Of a DNA stretch of 64,000 nt, positions 1 through 11,300 are shown piece after piece. The notes under the pieces are model-generated. The model ran no database searches, was not told the DNA's origin, and saw only the letters and a program-made list of their open reading frames with translations. The translations under genes were made by a program, and so were the position numbers. Each line of letters opens with the position of its first letter. Positions within the stretch are counted from its first letter, which is position 1. Source of the DNA: Pyrus communis (taxonomy: Eukaryota; Streptophyta; Magnoliopsida; Rosales; Rosaceae); the NCBI RefSeq assembly GCF_963583255.1, contig NC_084807.1:6242872-6306871 (forward strand), read 5' to 3'.

Positions 1-162
1 GAGGATCAAGGGACTTCATGCCCGATCTTTTTGTTTGATGGAACTTCAGGTCCAATCATTTTTATTTGATGAGGATCAAGAAACTGTAGGTTCTTATTTA
101 ATTAAGGAACTTGGGGTCCAGTATGTACTCATCGTAACAAAAAGAAGTACAATAAATAAATT

Positions 163-368
163 AAAGCAATAGGCAGTAATTCCAGCCATAATGAATAAAT
201 TGCATTTAAGTAAATAAAGCTTGTGATAAGGGCTTTAATTTAGCACCATTCACATAAATCAAAACTTAAAGCAGTAGGCGGTAAAACCGTCCATGATAAA
301 TAAATTGTTTTAAAGTAAATAGAACTTGTGAAAGGGTTTTAAACCAACACCAATTCATATAAATAACA
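163..368. repeat. Two-copy imperfect tandem repeat, unit about 103 bp
   Basis: Units at about 163-267 and 268-368 share the order AAAGCARTAGGCRGTAA, AATAAATTG, AAGTAAATA, CTTGTGA and TTCAYATAAAT. The flanks (1-162 and 369-500) contain repeated phrases such as GAGGATCAAG but no convincing gene. It is probably non-coding repeat debris. Confidence 0.6.
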
Positions 369-530
369 AGAAGTATCATACCTCCTTTTATTTATTATTT
401 TTCTTTCTTTTGTCAGCACTTATTCAAACATTATTATTGTTACTTTTCTTATTTCTGCAACATGGTGCCATGCACCAACAGAAACCTATTTATATTATTT
501 TGACCAAATGGTGTCATGCACCATTCAAAT

Positions 531-576
<46 letters not shown>
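531..576. repeat. TA microsatellite
   Basis: About 46 bases of almost pure TA repeat. Open frames running through it encode only Tyr-Ile repeats and were not taken as genes. Confidence 0.9.
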
Positions 577-577
<1 letters not shown>

Positions 578-819
578 CCTTAGATTGCAGTCAACATCCT
601 TTTTCTTTCTTCTTCACATGTACCTTGCCATTCCATCAATCCCCATTTTCTATTCTTCCTTCTCTGTCTCTACCAGTCTTGAAACGCAGGGCCAGCTGGC
701 TAGTTATGGAGGTTTCCCAAATTCAATTCAATCCAAAAGGCTACTAGAGACTGGCGTTGTTCTTGCATGACCCAGGGAACATGGCATCGTTAAGCAAGAA
801 CCTCCATACCGAGACATAG

Positions 820-1116
820 ATGACAGTGGGGTTGACGGAGGCACAAGAGAGGGAGGCCTGTGTGGATTCATTCTTGCCATCACCATCTCAAACAACCAAG
901 TATTCATGGGAGTTCTCAAGATCCGTCGAAAACAACGTGATCTGGGTTTCCAAGTCTGATGAGATTCTTCTGGATCTCTGGAAACCAGTTGTCAAGTACG
1001 AGTTTTCTCATCTTGTGACGACTTCAGGTCGTAAATTTCAATTCTCACCGGAATTCGGTGGAGTGCTTCTGGTGCAGTGGGAGAGACGAAAAATGGACAT
1101 ACCTTTTATTCTGTGA
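820..1116 (+). CDS. Unrecognised 98-codon open frame, possibly a gene fragment
   Basis: An ATG-initiated frame of 98 codons (MTVGLTEAQEREACVDSF at its start) with a balanced amino-acid composition, unlike its AT-rich surroundings. I do not recognise a domain. It lies just upstream of LTR-like sequence at about 1200-1850. It could be a fragment of a transposon-borne or host gene, or chance. Moderate GC and the absence of low-complexity runs are the only reasons to list it. Confidence 0.2.
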   Translation: MTVGLTEAQEREACVDSFLPSPSQTTKYSWEFSRSVENNVIWVSKSDEILLDLWKPVVKYEFSHLVTTSGRKFQFSPEFGGVLLVQWERRKMDIPFIL

Positions 1117-1199
1117 GATTTTAGATGACGGAGGTGAGATGTGGATAGTGCTTCACCGGATTTATGGCGTTGTGCTTTCCACTGACATGAGAGCTTTTC

Positions 1200-1850
1200 G
1201 TGCTGATAACGTGTTGTAAAATCGACGATGTGTGTACAGTGGAATAAATAAAACAAGACACAAAATTTACGAGGTTCCTCTACAGTCAGTGTGACTGGAG
1301 TACGTCCTTGGGCAGCAGTGATGCTTTCATTATAATTTGGAATAATAGGAGTACAAAGATAACTCTATGTATTCTCTCCTCTCCTCTTTCTCTCTTTCTT
1401 TTTCTGCTCTCTATTCAAAGCATACGGAGTGCTCTATTTATAGAGCAACTCCAAGCACACATCTTTGACAATATAATCTTTCTTCATCTCCCAAGTCAAG
1501 ATTGATTTTATGGGCATTGAAAATCTACCCAATGTATTTAGTTTCTATGTGGGCATTCATTACCTACTAGACTTTTCAACACTAACTTCTATTTGATTTA
1601 TGAATGCGACACTACCTCTAAAATGCTTGACTTGGTAGTCTATTTATAGGCATTGATATGCTATCTTTTCAAAGATGCTCTATTTCCAAAGGACAAAGGA
1701 TGCAACCTTGTGTTCAACAGTCATATCCCAACCTTGTCAAAAAGCTGGAGAAAACCCTTCATGTATTCAAGTGGTTCAAACAAAGGGGGCATCTGATACC
1801 ACACATGTGTTAATGCCCTTTGTTCAACTGATGTGTCTTTCCAAATAGGC
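1200..1850. mobile_element. Possible LTR fragment of a Copia-type element
   Basis: GATAACGTGTTGTAAAATCG near 1207, then TTTACGAGGTTCCTCTACAG, a pyrimidine-rich block (about 1372-1410) and CTCTATTTATAGAGCAACTC resemble plant Copia LTRs and their primer-site-adjacent sequence. A similar GATAACGTGTTGT phrase occurs near 17740. No second LTR or internal domain is visible, so element type and ends are uncertain. Confidence 0.3.
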
Positions 1851-2286
1851 AATTATATTCTTGTTTAAATTCAAACGAGATTAACCGGTAAGCTCATCCC
1901 ATGACCACTTTCATGACAATAAAAGGGAAGTTTTAACGAAAAGCCCGCGATACTGTTCACTTTAACGGAAAACCACATTTTTACACTAAAAAGTCAAACT
2001 TGGTACTATTCACCTTACCCTTTATTTTATTCTTATCGTTAAAACTCAAAGTTTTCAAGTTATTTTCATTCGTTTTCCTTAAAATTAAAAGTAGCAGTTG
2101 CACATGCTACCAATATAGACAATTCAAGACTCACCCACTTTTCCACTTTAATTTTCATTCACTTGAATATTTCATGTTTAAATATTGATAATACTAATAT
2201 CCAAATATTAAGTTTCTAACACAATGAAACACATAAAGGAGATGATGGAGTGTGTAACTCCCCAGTCTCCACTATCAGACCGACCA
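1851..2286. other. Gene-free flank outside the left arm
   Basis: AT-rich sequence with no open frame resembling a known protein and no clear repeat. It ends at the outer breakpoint of the inverted duplication. Confidence 0.5.
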
Positions 2287-3270
2287 CGTGGGATGTGTCT
2301 CAACGGCAGACTGCAATAGACCAAATCAAGGGGGACCAACAGAAAAACAGGTGGGAGAAGTAAAGAGAGGGGAGGGCTTAAATGGTCCTCCAAGATCAGA
2401 GTCCTCAACATGTACGCATAATAGGTTTTAGAAAACAGTACATACGCTGCATTTTAAGTGAAAAAACCAAATATCTTTCATACAACAATATTTTTTTTAT
2501 ACCATTGAGTTAAGCTACACAAAAATTATAATAATAATTTAATATCAAATTTGCTTTTTACCAAATCAAAGTTGACAGGATAACAACCTAAACATCTTGT
2601 AATATGTCAAGACGAACTTTACATTACGATTAATTGTTCAAAACAAACTTGAAATTTGGATAAAAATAATAATCTTTAAATTAATATGTCAACCAACTCT
2701 AAAAAACTTAGAAATTTCAATTGCAAAAAAACTTGAATTTGGGGATCATGATGTCAAACTTCAATTTCACATATATATAGTTATCATTTTTAAATTTTTA
2801 GAAGAGGGAGAATTTTAGGAGAACCAAAATAAACCATGACCCTTACGTATATAGGTGAATCAATATTTTCAAATCAAATAATTTTTATAAAAGATGGTTT
2901 TAAATGGCGATAAATAGAAATGGCCCTGAGAAGGTGCATGTAGTGCACCCATACATGGCTCCTGAATTTTTTTAACATGAATATAATGCGCTTAACACGA
3001 GGGGTAACTTTATTTAGGAGGACCGATGGTGCATGTAGTGCACCTAGACCCGACAGTTTTTGACACGACACGAAAATAATAGATTTCGGGTCAACACAAT
3101 AACTAATCGGGTCATTATCGGATGACTTCTTAAGAACACATTAATAACAGGTTCTTAACGGGTATACACGCGGGTAACCGGTTTCGACCCATTAAGAAAA
3201 AAAATTATTTTGATAATTTTAAAGTTTAATTAGTAAAAGATTTATTATAAAATACAATAGCCATATTAAT

Positions 3271-3401
3271 ATGACACAACCCGACCCGGAATGTCCACTA
3301 GGACCCCAAATCGAGCTGTGTTGGTTGACACCAGGAAGGTGACGAAGCCAACACAGCTCGATTTGGGATCCTAGTGGACATTCCGGGTCGGGTTGTGTCA
3401 T
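3271..3401. repeat. 54-bp inverted repeat (hairpin) at the 5' end of the Cassandra-like unit
   Basis: Arms 3271-3324 and 3348-3401 pair at all but one of 54 positions around a 23-base loop. The right arm ends CGGGTCGGGTTGTGTCA, close to the end of the downstream LTR (GGGTCGGGATGTGACA), directly against the primer-binding site. Confidence 0.92.
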
Positions 3402-3736
3402 TTTGGTATCAGAGCCTAACCTTGGCCGCGTGTGTGCCGACGAGGACGTCGGGCCCCTAAGGGGGGTGGATTGTGGGAGTGATCCTTAAATGTATATTCC
3501 CATCTCTACCTAGCACAAGGCCTTTTGAGAGCTCACTGGTTTCGGGTTTCGTAGGAACTCCGAAGTTAAGCGAGAAGCGCTCGAGAGCAATCCCAGGATA
3601 GGTGACCCATTGGGAAGTTCTTATGTGAGTTCCCAGAAACAAACCGTGAGGGCGTGGTCGGGGCCCGAAGCCGACAATATCGTGCTACGGTGGAGTCAGG
3701 CCCGGGAAATGGTCCGCCCTGGGTCGGGATGTGACA
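3272..3736 (+). mobile_element. Cassandra-like TRIM retroelement with 5S-derived LTR, 5' side rearranged
   Basis: In order: a hairpin (3271-3401), a methionine-tRNA-type primer-binding site TGGTATCAGAGCC (3404-3416), a very short internal region, a purine tract AAGGGGGGTGGA (3459-3470), and an LTR at about 3472-3736 starting TG and ending TGTGACA. The LTR contains 5S-rRNA-like Pol III control motifs: AAGTTAAGCG (3563-3572, box A) and AGGATAGGTGACC (3595-3607, box C). These are the marks of Cassandra elements. The upstream LTR is not a normal copy: only a palindrome of LTR-end-like sequence stands in its place. A possible AATAT target duplication flanks the unit but overlaps the terminal T, so it is not secure. 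Confidence 0.8.
3525..3640 (+). other. 5S rRNA-like sequence inside the Cassandra LTR
   Basis: About 115 bases resemble the 5S rRNA gene, including the A-box, intermediate and C-box order. In Cassandra elements this is an LTR domain and not a functional 5S gene. It should not be annotated as rRNA. Confidence 0.75.
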
Positions 3737-5368
3737 AATATATACAATATATTCTATGTTAAATATATAGTTTTGTATTATTATTCTATATAAGTTAAAA
3801 AAAATGTTTTAGTCATTATTTATTTTTATTATGAGAGTTCCTTATTATCATTACTAGGATAAATTGTACTTAACATGTTGTTGTCCAAAATTAAAATAAA
3901 CTAGTATAGTATTTGTATAGGCAAGAACTAAGAAGACATGCATACAAGTGTGAAAAATGTGAAAGAACATATAAACACTCGTGATTCATCATTATTCCTC
4001 CACAAGTAGATAATGGTTACACTTACATTATCGTTTAGATTTTTAAAATCCTCCAAACCCTCATGAATAATGTTTTTTATTTGAGGGTAAAATTAATAAT
4101 AATAATTATTATAGAAGTGTAAAAAAATGCAAAAAAAAAAAATACACACACACACACACACACAATCACTCATAGTGACAAGTTTTACAACTTTCATGAA
4201 AGGGTCAGCTTCGAAATCCAACACTATAATCCATAAACCTTAAATTTATATTTAACCGTCGATTGTCATTTATGCTTTATTCTTCTTATTGAATTTCATT
4301 TTTAAAATTTTCTTTTTTGAAAACATGATCATCTGGCGGATGTAAGAAGATGAACGGTTTAGATATTTGATATCACGTTTTGATACGGTTAACTGAAATA
4401 TGAGTCGATGTCATATAATTTGTAGAAACTTTATAAACATCAAGCAATATTTTCACTAACCGTAAAACTTTGAACATAATATCAATGATCCAAACCGTTG
4501 ATCTTCCTGCATCCTCTAATAGATCATGTTTTCAAAAAAGAAAATCCGAAAAAACAAAATTTGATGAGAAAAATGAAGTGTCAATGTAAACAACTATCAA
4601 TGGTTAAATTTTAATCTACGATTTATATGATTATAGTGGCGAATTTCAAAATTAAGTTCTTTATGAAAGTTGTAAGGATTGTCATTACGAGCATTTGTAT
4701 ATTTTTTCTATATTTTTCACACTTCTACATTAATTAAAAGAAATATATATAAATATATACTTGTCAATTTTGGGTCGGGTCATTTTACCCATTTATTTTA
4801 ACGGGTGTTACACAACACGACCCATTAAGATATTGCGTATGACACGAAAACGACACGAACATGAAAAACACGACACGAATACCAGGTCTGAGTGCACCTA
4901 CATAGATCATCAGACTCTCGATGTTGACTCTCATGATAAAAGGAATAAACAGATCTAACTATACCTTTTGTACGATAATATAATGCTTGTTTGAGGGGAA
5001 CAAGAACTTTCCTCTTTACTAGAAATGAGAGAAATATTATTCCTTTTTATTTAGCATGACCGATTGTAATAGGAGTAGACCTATAATTACATGCACGATC
5101 CGTTAACCCAACATGAAATGACATAGAAAAATATGGGTTCATATTGAAGTTTAATGAGTCGGATTTTTATTGAGTCAACCCGTTAATAACATCAATTTAG
5201 GTCTACTTGCGGGTACCTATTTCAACCTATTAAGAGAAAGGTTATTTTGAAATACTCTACAAATTTGAAAATAAAAAACATTTCATAAATCCTTAACATT
5301 TAATATTGTGCGAGAATATACTGATTTGTTTTCACTAACCTCTTATTTTGGGTATGTAATACTTGAAG

Positions 5369-5480
5369 TCAACGTTCTAAAAGATGCTAAGCGTTAGTCT
5401 GATGGCTGGTTAGGGCCTAGTGCCTAGGCAGACTAAGCCGATTTAAGTAAATTTATTATATATCATATAAATAAGTGCCT
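5369..5480. repeat. Terminal part of a GTTCTAAA-ended Mutator-like repeat (left arm)
   Basis: GTTCTAAAAGATGCTAAGCG followed by a CCTAGGC-rich stretch matches the end of the element at 36877-37385 and recurs in the right arm at about 60590-60712. It therefore predates the duplication. Confidence 0.55.
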
Positions 5481-5696
5481 ATCTACACTTAAAAAACTAT
5501 ACTTGTATTGAAATTTGGGTTTATTATTTGACATATAACTTACAAAAATATCAGAATTTTTTATTTAGTATTTTAGTGAATTTAATGGTATGAGATGAAA
5601 GTTCAAGTGAGTACAAATCTGTAGTACTTTAGGGAATATTTTTCGAACCTGGTATGAATTTATGATAAATTTTAAGAAAAATAATAGTGTCAAACA

Positions 5697-6547
5697 TAGG
5701 GATGACAATTCTAACCGTTAAACCCGATAACCGTGGATAACCGTCCGAATGGATTGGATTTGGATATGAAAATTCGGGTATGGTATGGATATGGGGAAAA
5801 ACCGTGAACTTTATTCGGTTATGGTTTTGGATATGGTTATAGGGGTCCCCAATCCATATCCGTCCCCGAATCCGACCAGAATATATTGTGTGTGTGTGTG
5901 TATATATATTTGATATATAATATAATTTTATTCAATTTACCGAACCCTCCCTATATTAATTCATTATGCATGCATCAAACTCTATACTATCTTTATTATG
6001 CACCAAATATCATGCATGTGGCATACCAACAACCTCATCAATTCAATACTATTATTGTTATACTCAACCAAATTAATTCATTGAATCATTTTATATATCA
6101 ATTATCAAATGTTTCAAGTTTATCAGATTCATCTCTCTTCAAGAGTCTCACTATCAAGAAATTAATTCATTGAATCAATTTGTTTTGTCTTCCTTTCGTA
6201 TTTGCTTTTGTCCTCTTTTTCTTTTTTATTGGACCAATTTATCATATTGGCTTATCATGAACAACTTCAAATATATTCTTATGTTTTTTTGTAATTTGAT
6301 GTTGCTATTTAATGATGGAATTAGTATATACTAAAATTTATAGCGCATCAATTGGATGAATATAATTTTTTTTAATTTTTTTACGAAGATGGATATAACT
6401 GATAACTGATTGAAAATCCATTATCCGGTAGATATGGTTATGAATAATACCCGATGGTTAATTTGCGGTTATGGATATGATTAATTTTCATGGTTATGGG
6501 GATGAATATAGTATTTCCGTTTCTAAACCGAACCGTTGCCATCCCTA
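5697..6547 (+). mobile_element. hAT-like non-autonomous element, copy 1 (left arm only)
   Basis: Terminal inverted repeats TAGGGATGACAA and TTGCCATCCCTA, flanked by 8-bp duplications GTCAAACA (5689-5696) and ATCAAACA (6548-6555), one base apart. The matching right-arm site (58198-58205) is empty. The element is 851 bp with repeated GGATATGG/CCATATCC motifs near both ends and an internal TG/TA microsatellite. It contains no transposase. A second copy in the opposite orientation lies at 15270-16085. Confidence 0.9.
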
Positions 6548-6653
6548 ATCAAACACGTGGATGACAAGTGAGACACAGAAGTTAAGCTGGATGGTGCCAC
6601 ACCAAATCCAAATTCACATTCAACCCATGTTACGCAACTAGATTGAACAATAG

Positions 6654-6655
<2 letters not shown>

Positions 6656-6692
<37 letters not shown>
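6656..6692. repeat. Poly-A tract
   Basis: A run of about 36 A on the plus strand. The right arm has a short poly-T at the same place (near 58071), so the length is arm-specific. Confidence 0.9.
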
Positions 6693-6694
<2 letters not shown>

Positions 6695-6894
6695 TGAAAG
6701 TTGAAAGTTGAGAGGTCGCATGGGGTGGGAACTCTTCTTCTTCCTTAAATCTCTTCTTCATTATTTGAAAGATATTTGAAAGATTTTAAAACATTATTTG
6801 AAAGATATGTTTTGAAGTAAAATTTACGTGACATATAGATATGTAGTAAAAAAGAACTTGCGAATTCATACATTAATGTTTAGTATTTTCAGAT

Positions 6895-6975
6895 GGGAAT
6901 TATTATTGGCATTTCAAATTTCTCATTCTACATTCCAAACTTTCTATATTTTTTTTAATGTCAATAACACTTCCC
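6895..6975. mobile_element. Small MITE (81 bp) in the CER1-A upstream region
   Basis: Ends GGGAATTATTATTGGC and AATAACACTTCCC form an imperfect terminal inverted repeat. A 9-bp duplication TTTTCAGAT flanks it (6886-6894, 6976-6984). The right arm has a single, diverged target near 57050-57070. Related copies are at 28920-29039 and 50198-50318. Confidence 0.8.
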
Positions 6976-7012
6976 TTTTCAGATAACGCAAAGTTTTTTT
7001 CATTTGGTTATT

Positions 7013-7815
7013 TATTAAGTAATATTATATTGTCATTAATAGGTGCAAATGGGTCAAGTCGAGTTACTTGTTAATTTTAACGGTTGGATTTGGGCTCAAT
7101 AGGTTTTGATATGGCACAACTTGTTAAAATAATGAATTTGACACAAAAACAATACAAATGCGACAAACAAAATTGATTACCAGATAGAAATCTCACCCTA
7201 TTAACTTTGTACTTTATTTTCTGACGTAAGACAACGAAAACATAAAATAATGTCAGGCAAGTGCGTACCATTAATGTACATTACAACAATCGTTGCATAT
7301 AATAAATTTTCACAACATGTCTCCATGACTCCATAAGCACCTTTTGTGCTACCATGCTATTGTTGGACTTTGCGTACATCTTCACCGATTTTTTTAACAT
7401 TAGTAGTAATATTATGTTGTTCGTAATTGGTGCAAACGGTCAAGTCGAGTTACTTGTTAATTTTAACGGATGGGTTTGGGTTTAAATTTATAAACCCTTT
7501 AACTTAATAGGTTTTGACATAGTACGACTTGTTAAAATGATAATTTTGATACAAAAATAATACGAACACGGTAAACAGAACTGTTTACCAGATAGAAATC
7601 TTACCCTATTAACTTTGTATTTTATTTTCTTACATAATACAATGAAAATATAAAATAATGTATGACATTATATAAGGCAAGTGCGTGCCATTAATGTACA
7701 TTACAACCATCGTTGCATATAATAAATTTTCACAACCTATCTCCAACTCCATAACCACTTTTACAGCCACCTTGCTATTGGACTTTGCGTACATCTTCGC
7801 CGAATTTTTCAAAAT
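7013..7815. repeat. Two-unit tandem duplication (about 388 bp each) upstream of CER1-A
   Basis: Units at about 7013-7400 and 7401-7815 share, in order, GTCAAGTCGAGTTACTTG, ACCAGATAGAAATC, CCCTATTAACTTTGTA, GCAAGTGCGT and GACTTTGCGTACATCTTC. The right arm holds one unit (about 56613-57025, reverse complement). The second unit ends about 380 bases before the CER1-A start codon, so it could alter promoter spacing. No open frame here looks coding. Confidence 0.85.
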
Positions 7816-8118
7816 TCTCGACAAAATGAGAATGCTAGACAAACTAAATTTATAGATAAAATTTTGTAAACTAAATGATATGAAAGTTGATAATTAAATT
7901 ATGACTTACGCGTTAATAAACGGGCTCATTCCTATTGATGACACATAATTTAATTTGTAAATTTAGTCTATAAATTTAATCTTTCTAGCATTACCCGACA
8001 AAATATCTGAATGGAATTAAAAACCTTGCATTTTAGGCACCGCTACGCACACAATAAATAAACGTAATCATTGCTCCAACTTCGCAACAAAAACTCTCAT
8101 GTAGCATCGACAAACTAC

Positions 8119-8126
8119 TATATATA
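8119..8126 (+). promoter_or_regulatory. Likely TATA box of CER1-A
   Basis: TATATATA lies 69 bases upstream of the CER1-A start codon and is followed by a short AC-rich leader. The same motif sits at the matching place upstream of CER1-B. The position suits a plant core promoter; the transcription start is inferred. Confidence 0.5.
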
Positions 8127-8194
8127 CACATACCCAAAGCTAAAACTGTCAACGTGCAAAGCAGCCAGCTTTATTAGCAAAGGAAAAAAAAGAT

Positions 8195-8282
8195 ATGGCT
8201 ACTACTCCCGGAGTTCTCACCGACTGGCCATGGACTCCTCTTGGAAGCTTTAAGGTCTCCCCTTCTACAAACCCTAGCTCCC

Positions 8283-8334
<52 letters not shown>

Positions 8335-11300
8335 CTACAATGCCACATACCGAAAATTTTAAAATGGACCGCCCCATAGTATGAACGAGGTGAATGAACA
8401 ACTGGTTTGCGAGGCCAATAATGCAATGGCTCTGAACAATCAAGAATCTCGATGCATGCTATGCTCCAGTCCATACTAGAAAACTTTGTTACCTCCCCCG
8501 TTAAGATTTTTATTGTATATACATTATCGATACATGATATACTTTGATGTACTAATAACTTAAAGTTTGTGATATTGGGGTTTTCAGCATGTGGTCGTGG
8601 CTCCTTGGATCATTCATGGTGCATACTCGTATTTCGTTAAAGATGAGAAAGATAAAGATCTATCTTATTTCCTCATATTTCCATTTATGCTGTGGAGGTT
8701 TCTCCACAACCAGTTATGGATCTCTCTTTCTCGATATCGGACGGCCAAGGGCAATAGCCGGATTGTCGACAAGGGTCTTGAATTCGAGCAAGTCGACAGA
8801 GAAAGAAACTGGTACCTATAAAGAACTACATCAGTCGACAGCGGATTCTTAGCTAAAAGATGCGCTGCCTGATTACAATCTCAGAAAGATGTCTTATAAC
8901 CAATCCATTTAAATGTTTTTAATTATATCTTCTTCTTTTTAATTTTTCGTTGGGTATAGGGATGATCAAATATTGTTCAATGCAATTCTATTCTATCTGG
9001 GGAGACACTTACCTGGGGCTGTAAACCTGCCATTTTGGAGGACAGATGGAGTTATTCTAACGATTCTACTTCATGCCGGTCCAGTGGAGTTTCTCTACTA
9101 CTGGCTCCACAGAGCACTTCACCACCATTTCCTATACTCTCGCTACCACTCACATCACCATTCCTCCATTGTCACTGAGCCAATCACTTGTAAGAATATT
9201 ATCCAGATACCTTCTCCAGTTAATTAGTAGTATACTTCACTTTCTCTTGGTACATTAAAGTGTTCACACATTTCTTGTGTGAAGCAGTTTTCTGCTCTTT
9301 TTAAGAAAATATATGGGGGAGAGATGCCGGAGAGTCATGTAAAAATAGAGGGATTGAGAAAAAGAGAGAAAACATGATAGTGGAGAGAGGTTTATATTTT
9401 TATTATTATTTTTTAAATTAGAAATATATTATAAAGATATGTGGGTGAGGAAAGAAATAAAGAATTCAGTTTATGTGAAATTGCATTACTATCTATAATT
9501 TTATTTTGTGATATATGACCAAATTGTCTTTACATTCTCTTTTGATAGACAAAGCAGATTTCGTTAATAGGTAACTAGCATATGCCTGCATACAAACACT
9601 TTGTGTGAGTATTTTTTATTTTTATTTTTAAAATGGGAAGGAGAAAGGGAGAGAGGGAGAACGTGGAAGTGAGAGTGGGAAGAAGTTTTTGTTTTTTATT
9701 TTTTATTTTTTATTTTTTAAAATTAGATATATGCTAAAATCATATGTAGATGAGACTTAAATGGAAAAACAATAAATTTTGATTTTGTGAAATGACATTA
9801 TTGCCCACAACGTTTTTGTTAAGATAGAAAATTAAATGGTCTTTTCACCATCTTTTAGTTGACAAAGAAGATTTTGTTAATACATAGTTTAGATTTAGAT
9901 GTATGTGAAATGATATAAACAGAAAATCAGTGTGAAATGATATAACGGAAAATAATTGTTTTGAATGTATATTTTTGTTTGATGTATCGTGCAGCTGTGA
10001 TTCACCCATTTGCGGAGCACATCTCATATTTCACACTCTTTGCTATACCATTGTTGACAACTATACTCACCGGGACATCTTCTATCGTAAGCTTTGCTGG
10101 TTATGTAAGTTATATCGACTTTATGAACAACATGGGACATTGCAATTTTGAGCTCATTCCAAAGTGGCTCTTCACCATTTTCCCTCCTCTCAAGTATCTC
10201 CTTTACACCCCATCGTAAGTCCCGCTTTGCCCTCATTTACTATTTTTATACAACCGGTTATAGGGAAAAATTATTTTATACGAGTCTTGGAAATATGCAT
10301 ATGTCATACACATAATTAGTAATAATAAATTTACACAGTTTTATTGAAAATTATTCTGGTCCTAATGTTATTGCTTTTGTAAGAAATATCACAAGAAAAT
10401 AAAAAACCGAAATCGTTTTATAACGCGAGGAATAATTATGGTACATATATACACCTAATCTCTGATCTCATCCAAGTGCCGTACAAAATGTCTACGCAAG
10501 CAATTTAATAATTCTCACAACAATACTGTGAATCTCTAAAGATTTTTTCAAGTAACATATATTCAAAAGATACTCTACATAATATATGTAAAGTAAATAA
10601 TACATTTTTAATGGACCCGAAAAGTATATTATTTTATCTACTTTTTATTATGACACATAATTTATCATTTGATTATCTGTTACTTAGAAAAATATGTAGA
10701 GATATTTTTTTTTGAATTTTGCATTTATTAGATAGAAGATAAATGCAAATGAGACTCTCCATAGAATCTATCTTTTTATATTTTTAGCACAACGTTTTAT
10801 AAAATTAGAATAAAAATTGACGTTAAAGTGTAAGGTAACAAAAAATCTATGAATAATCTTAATTTTAAAACAGCCTCTTTAACATTTTTCAGCATAGAAC
10901 TGTGGACATTGCCCAATAAATGGGCGGGCGGGCGGGCGGGCCATAAATGTCTTTACAAGAAAATAGATTTCTGTCACGGTGAGAGACTGTTATAGTCTTA
11001 TTGCGTGTGTTTGTTTGACTGTCCACGTTTGAGCGAGTTGTCAAATTTTACAGGTTACCAGGAATCTTGGTCCAACCAACATCATTGTCATATATACCCC
11101 TGTTATATATCACTATTATTGTTAGCCTTTAGTTATTTATTACTTTATATGAATAATTTCTTGCTTATGTGTTTATCTGAGAAGTACCCACAAGATGTGG
11201 TTTTTTTTTATATTTATGAATACATCGATATCTTTACATTAAGAGAAGAAGAAGTTTGGCTAAATTATATAATGAGTAGCTAAACTTAATATCAAATTCA

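Larger units (their letters stand above)
3045..4890. mobile_element. hAT-like non-autonomous element, left arm only
   Basis: The ends are TAGACCCGACAG and CCAGGTCTG, and the sub-terminal parts are rich in the CGTGT/ACACG motif pair in opposite orientation. It is bounded by identical 8-bp duplications AGTGCACC (3037-3044 and 4891-4898). The right arm has one uninterrupted copy of that target at 61190-61197. An 8-bp TSD is the hAT hallmark. No transposase is visible. A Cassandra-like element is nested at about 3272-3736, and a CA microsatellite lies near 4143. Confidence 0.88.

Noticed and set aside
3404..3416. A tRNA-Met fragment
   Set aside because: TGGTATCAGAGCC is the primer-binding site complementary to a tRNA 3' end. 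No cloverleaf can be drawn around it.
3525..3640. A 5S rRNA gene
   Set aside because: The 5S-like motifs lie inside an LTR next to a primer-binding site and purine tract, and the sequence deviates from 5S. It is a Cassandra LTR domain.
5886..6173. A 95-codon frame conserved between two places (also 15651-15896 on the minus strand)
   Set aside because: Both are inside copies of the same hAT-like element. The frame starts in a TG microsatellite and encodes Tyr/Ile/Asn-rich low complexity. Similarity reflects element copying.
8174..8474. Two minus-strand frames rich in Arg-Glu repeats
   Set aside because: They translate the CT microsatellite in CER1-A intron 1 and are antisense to the gene.
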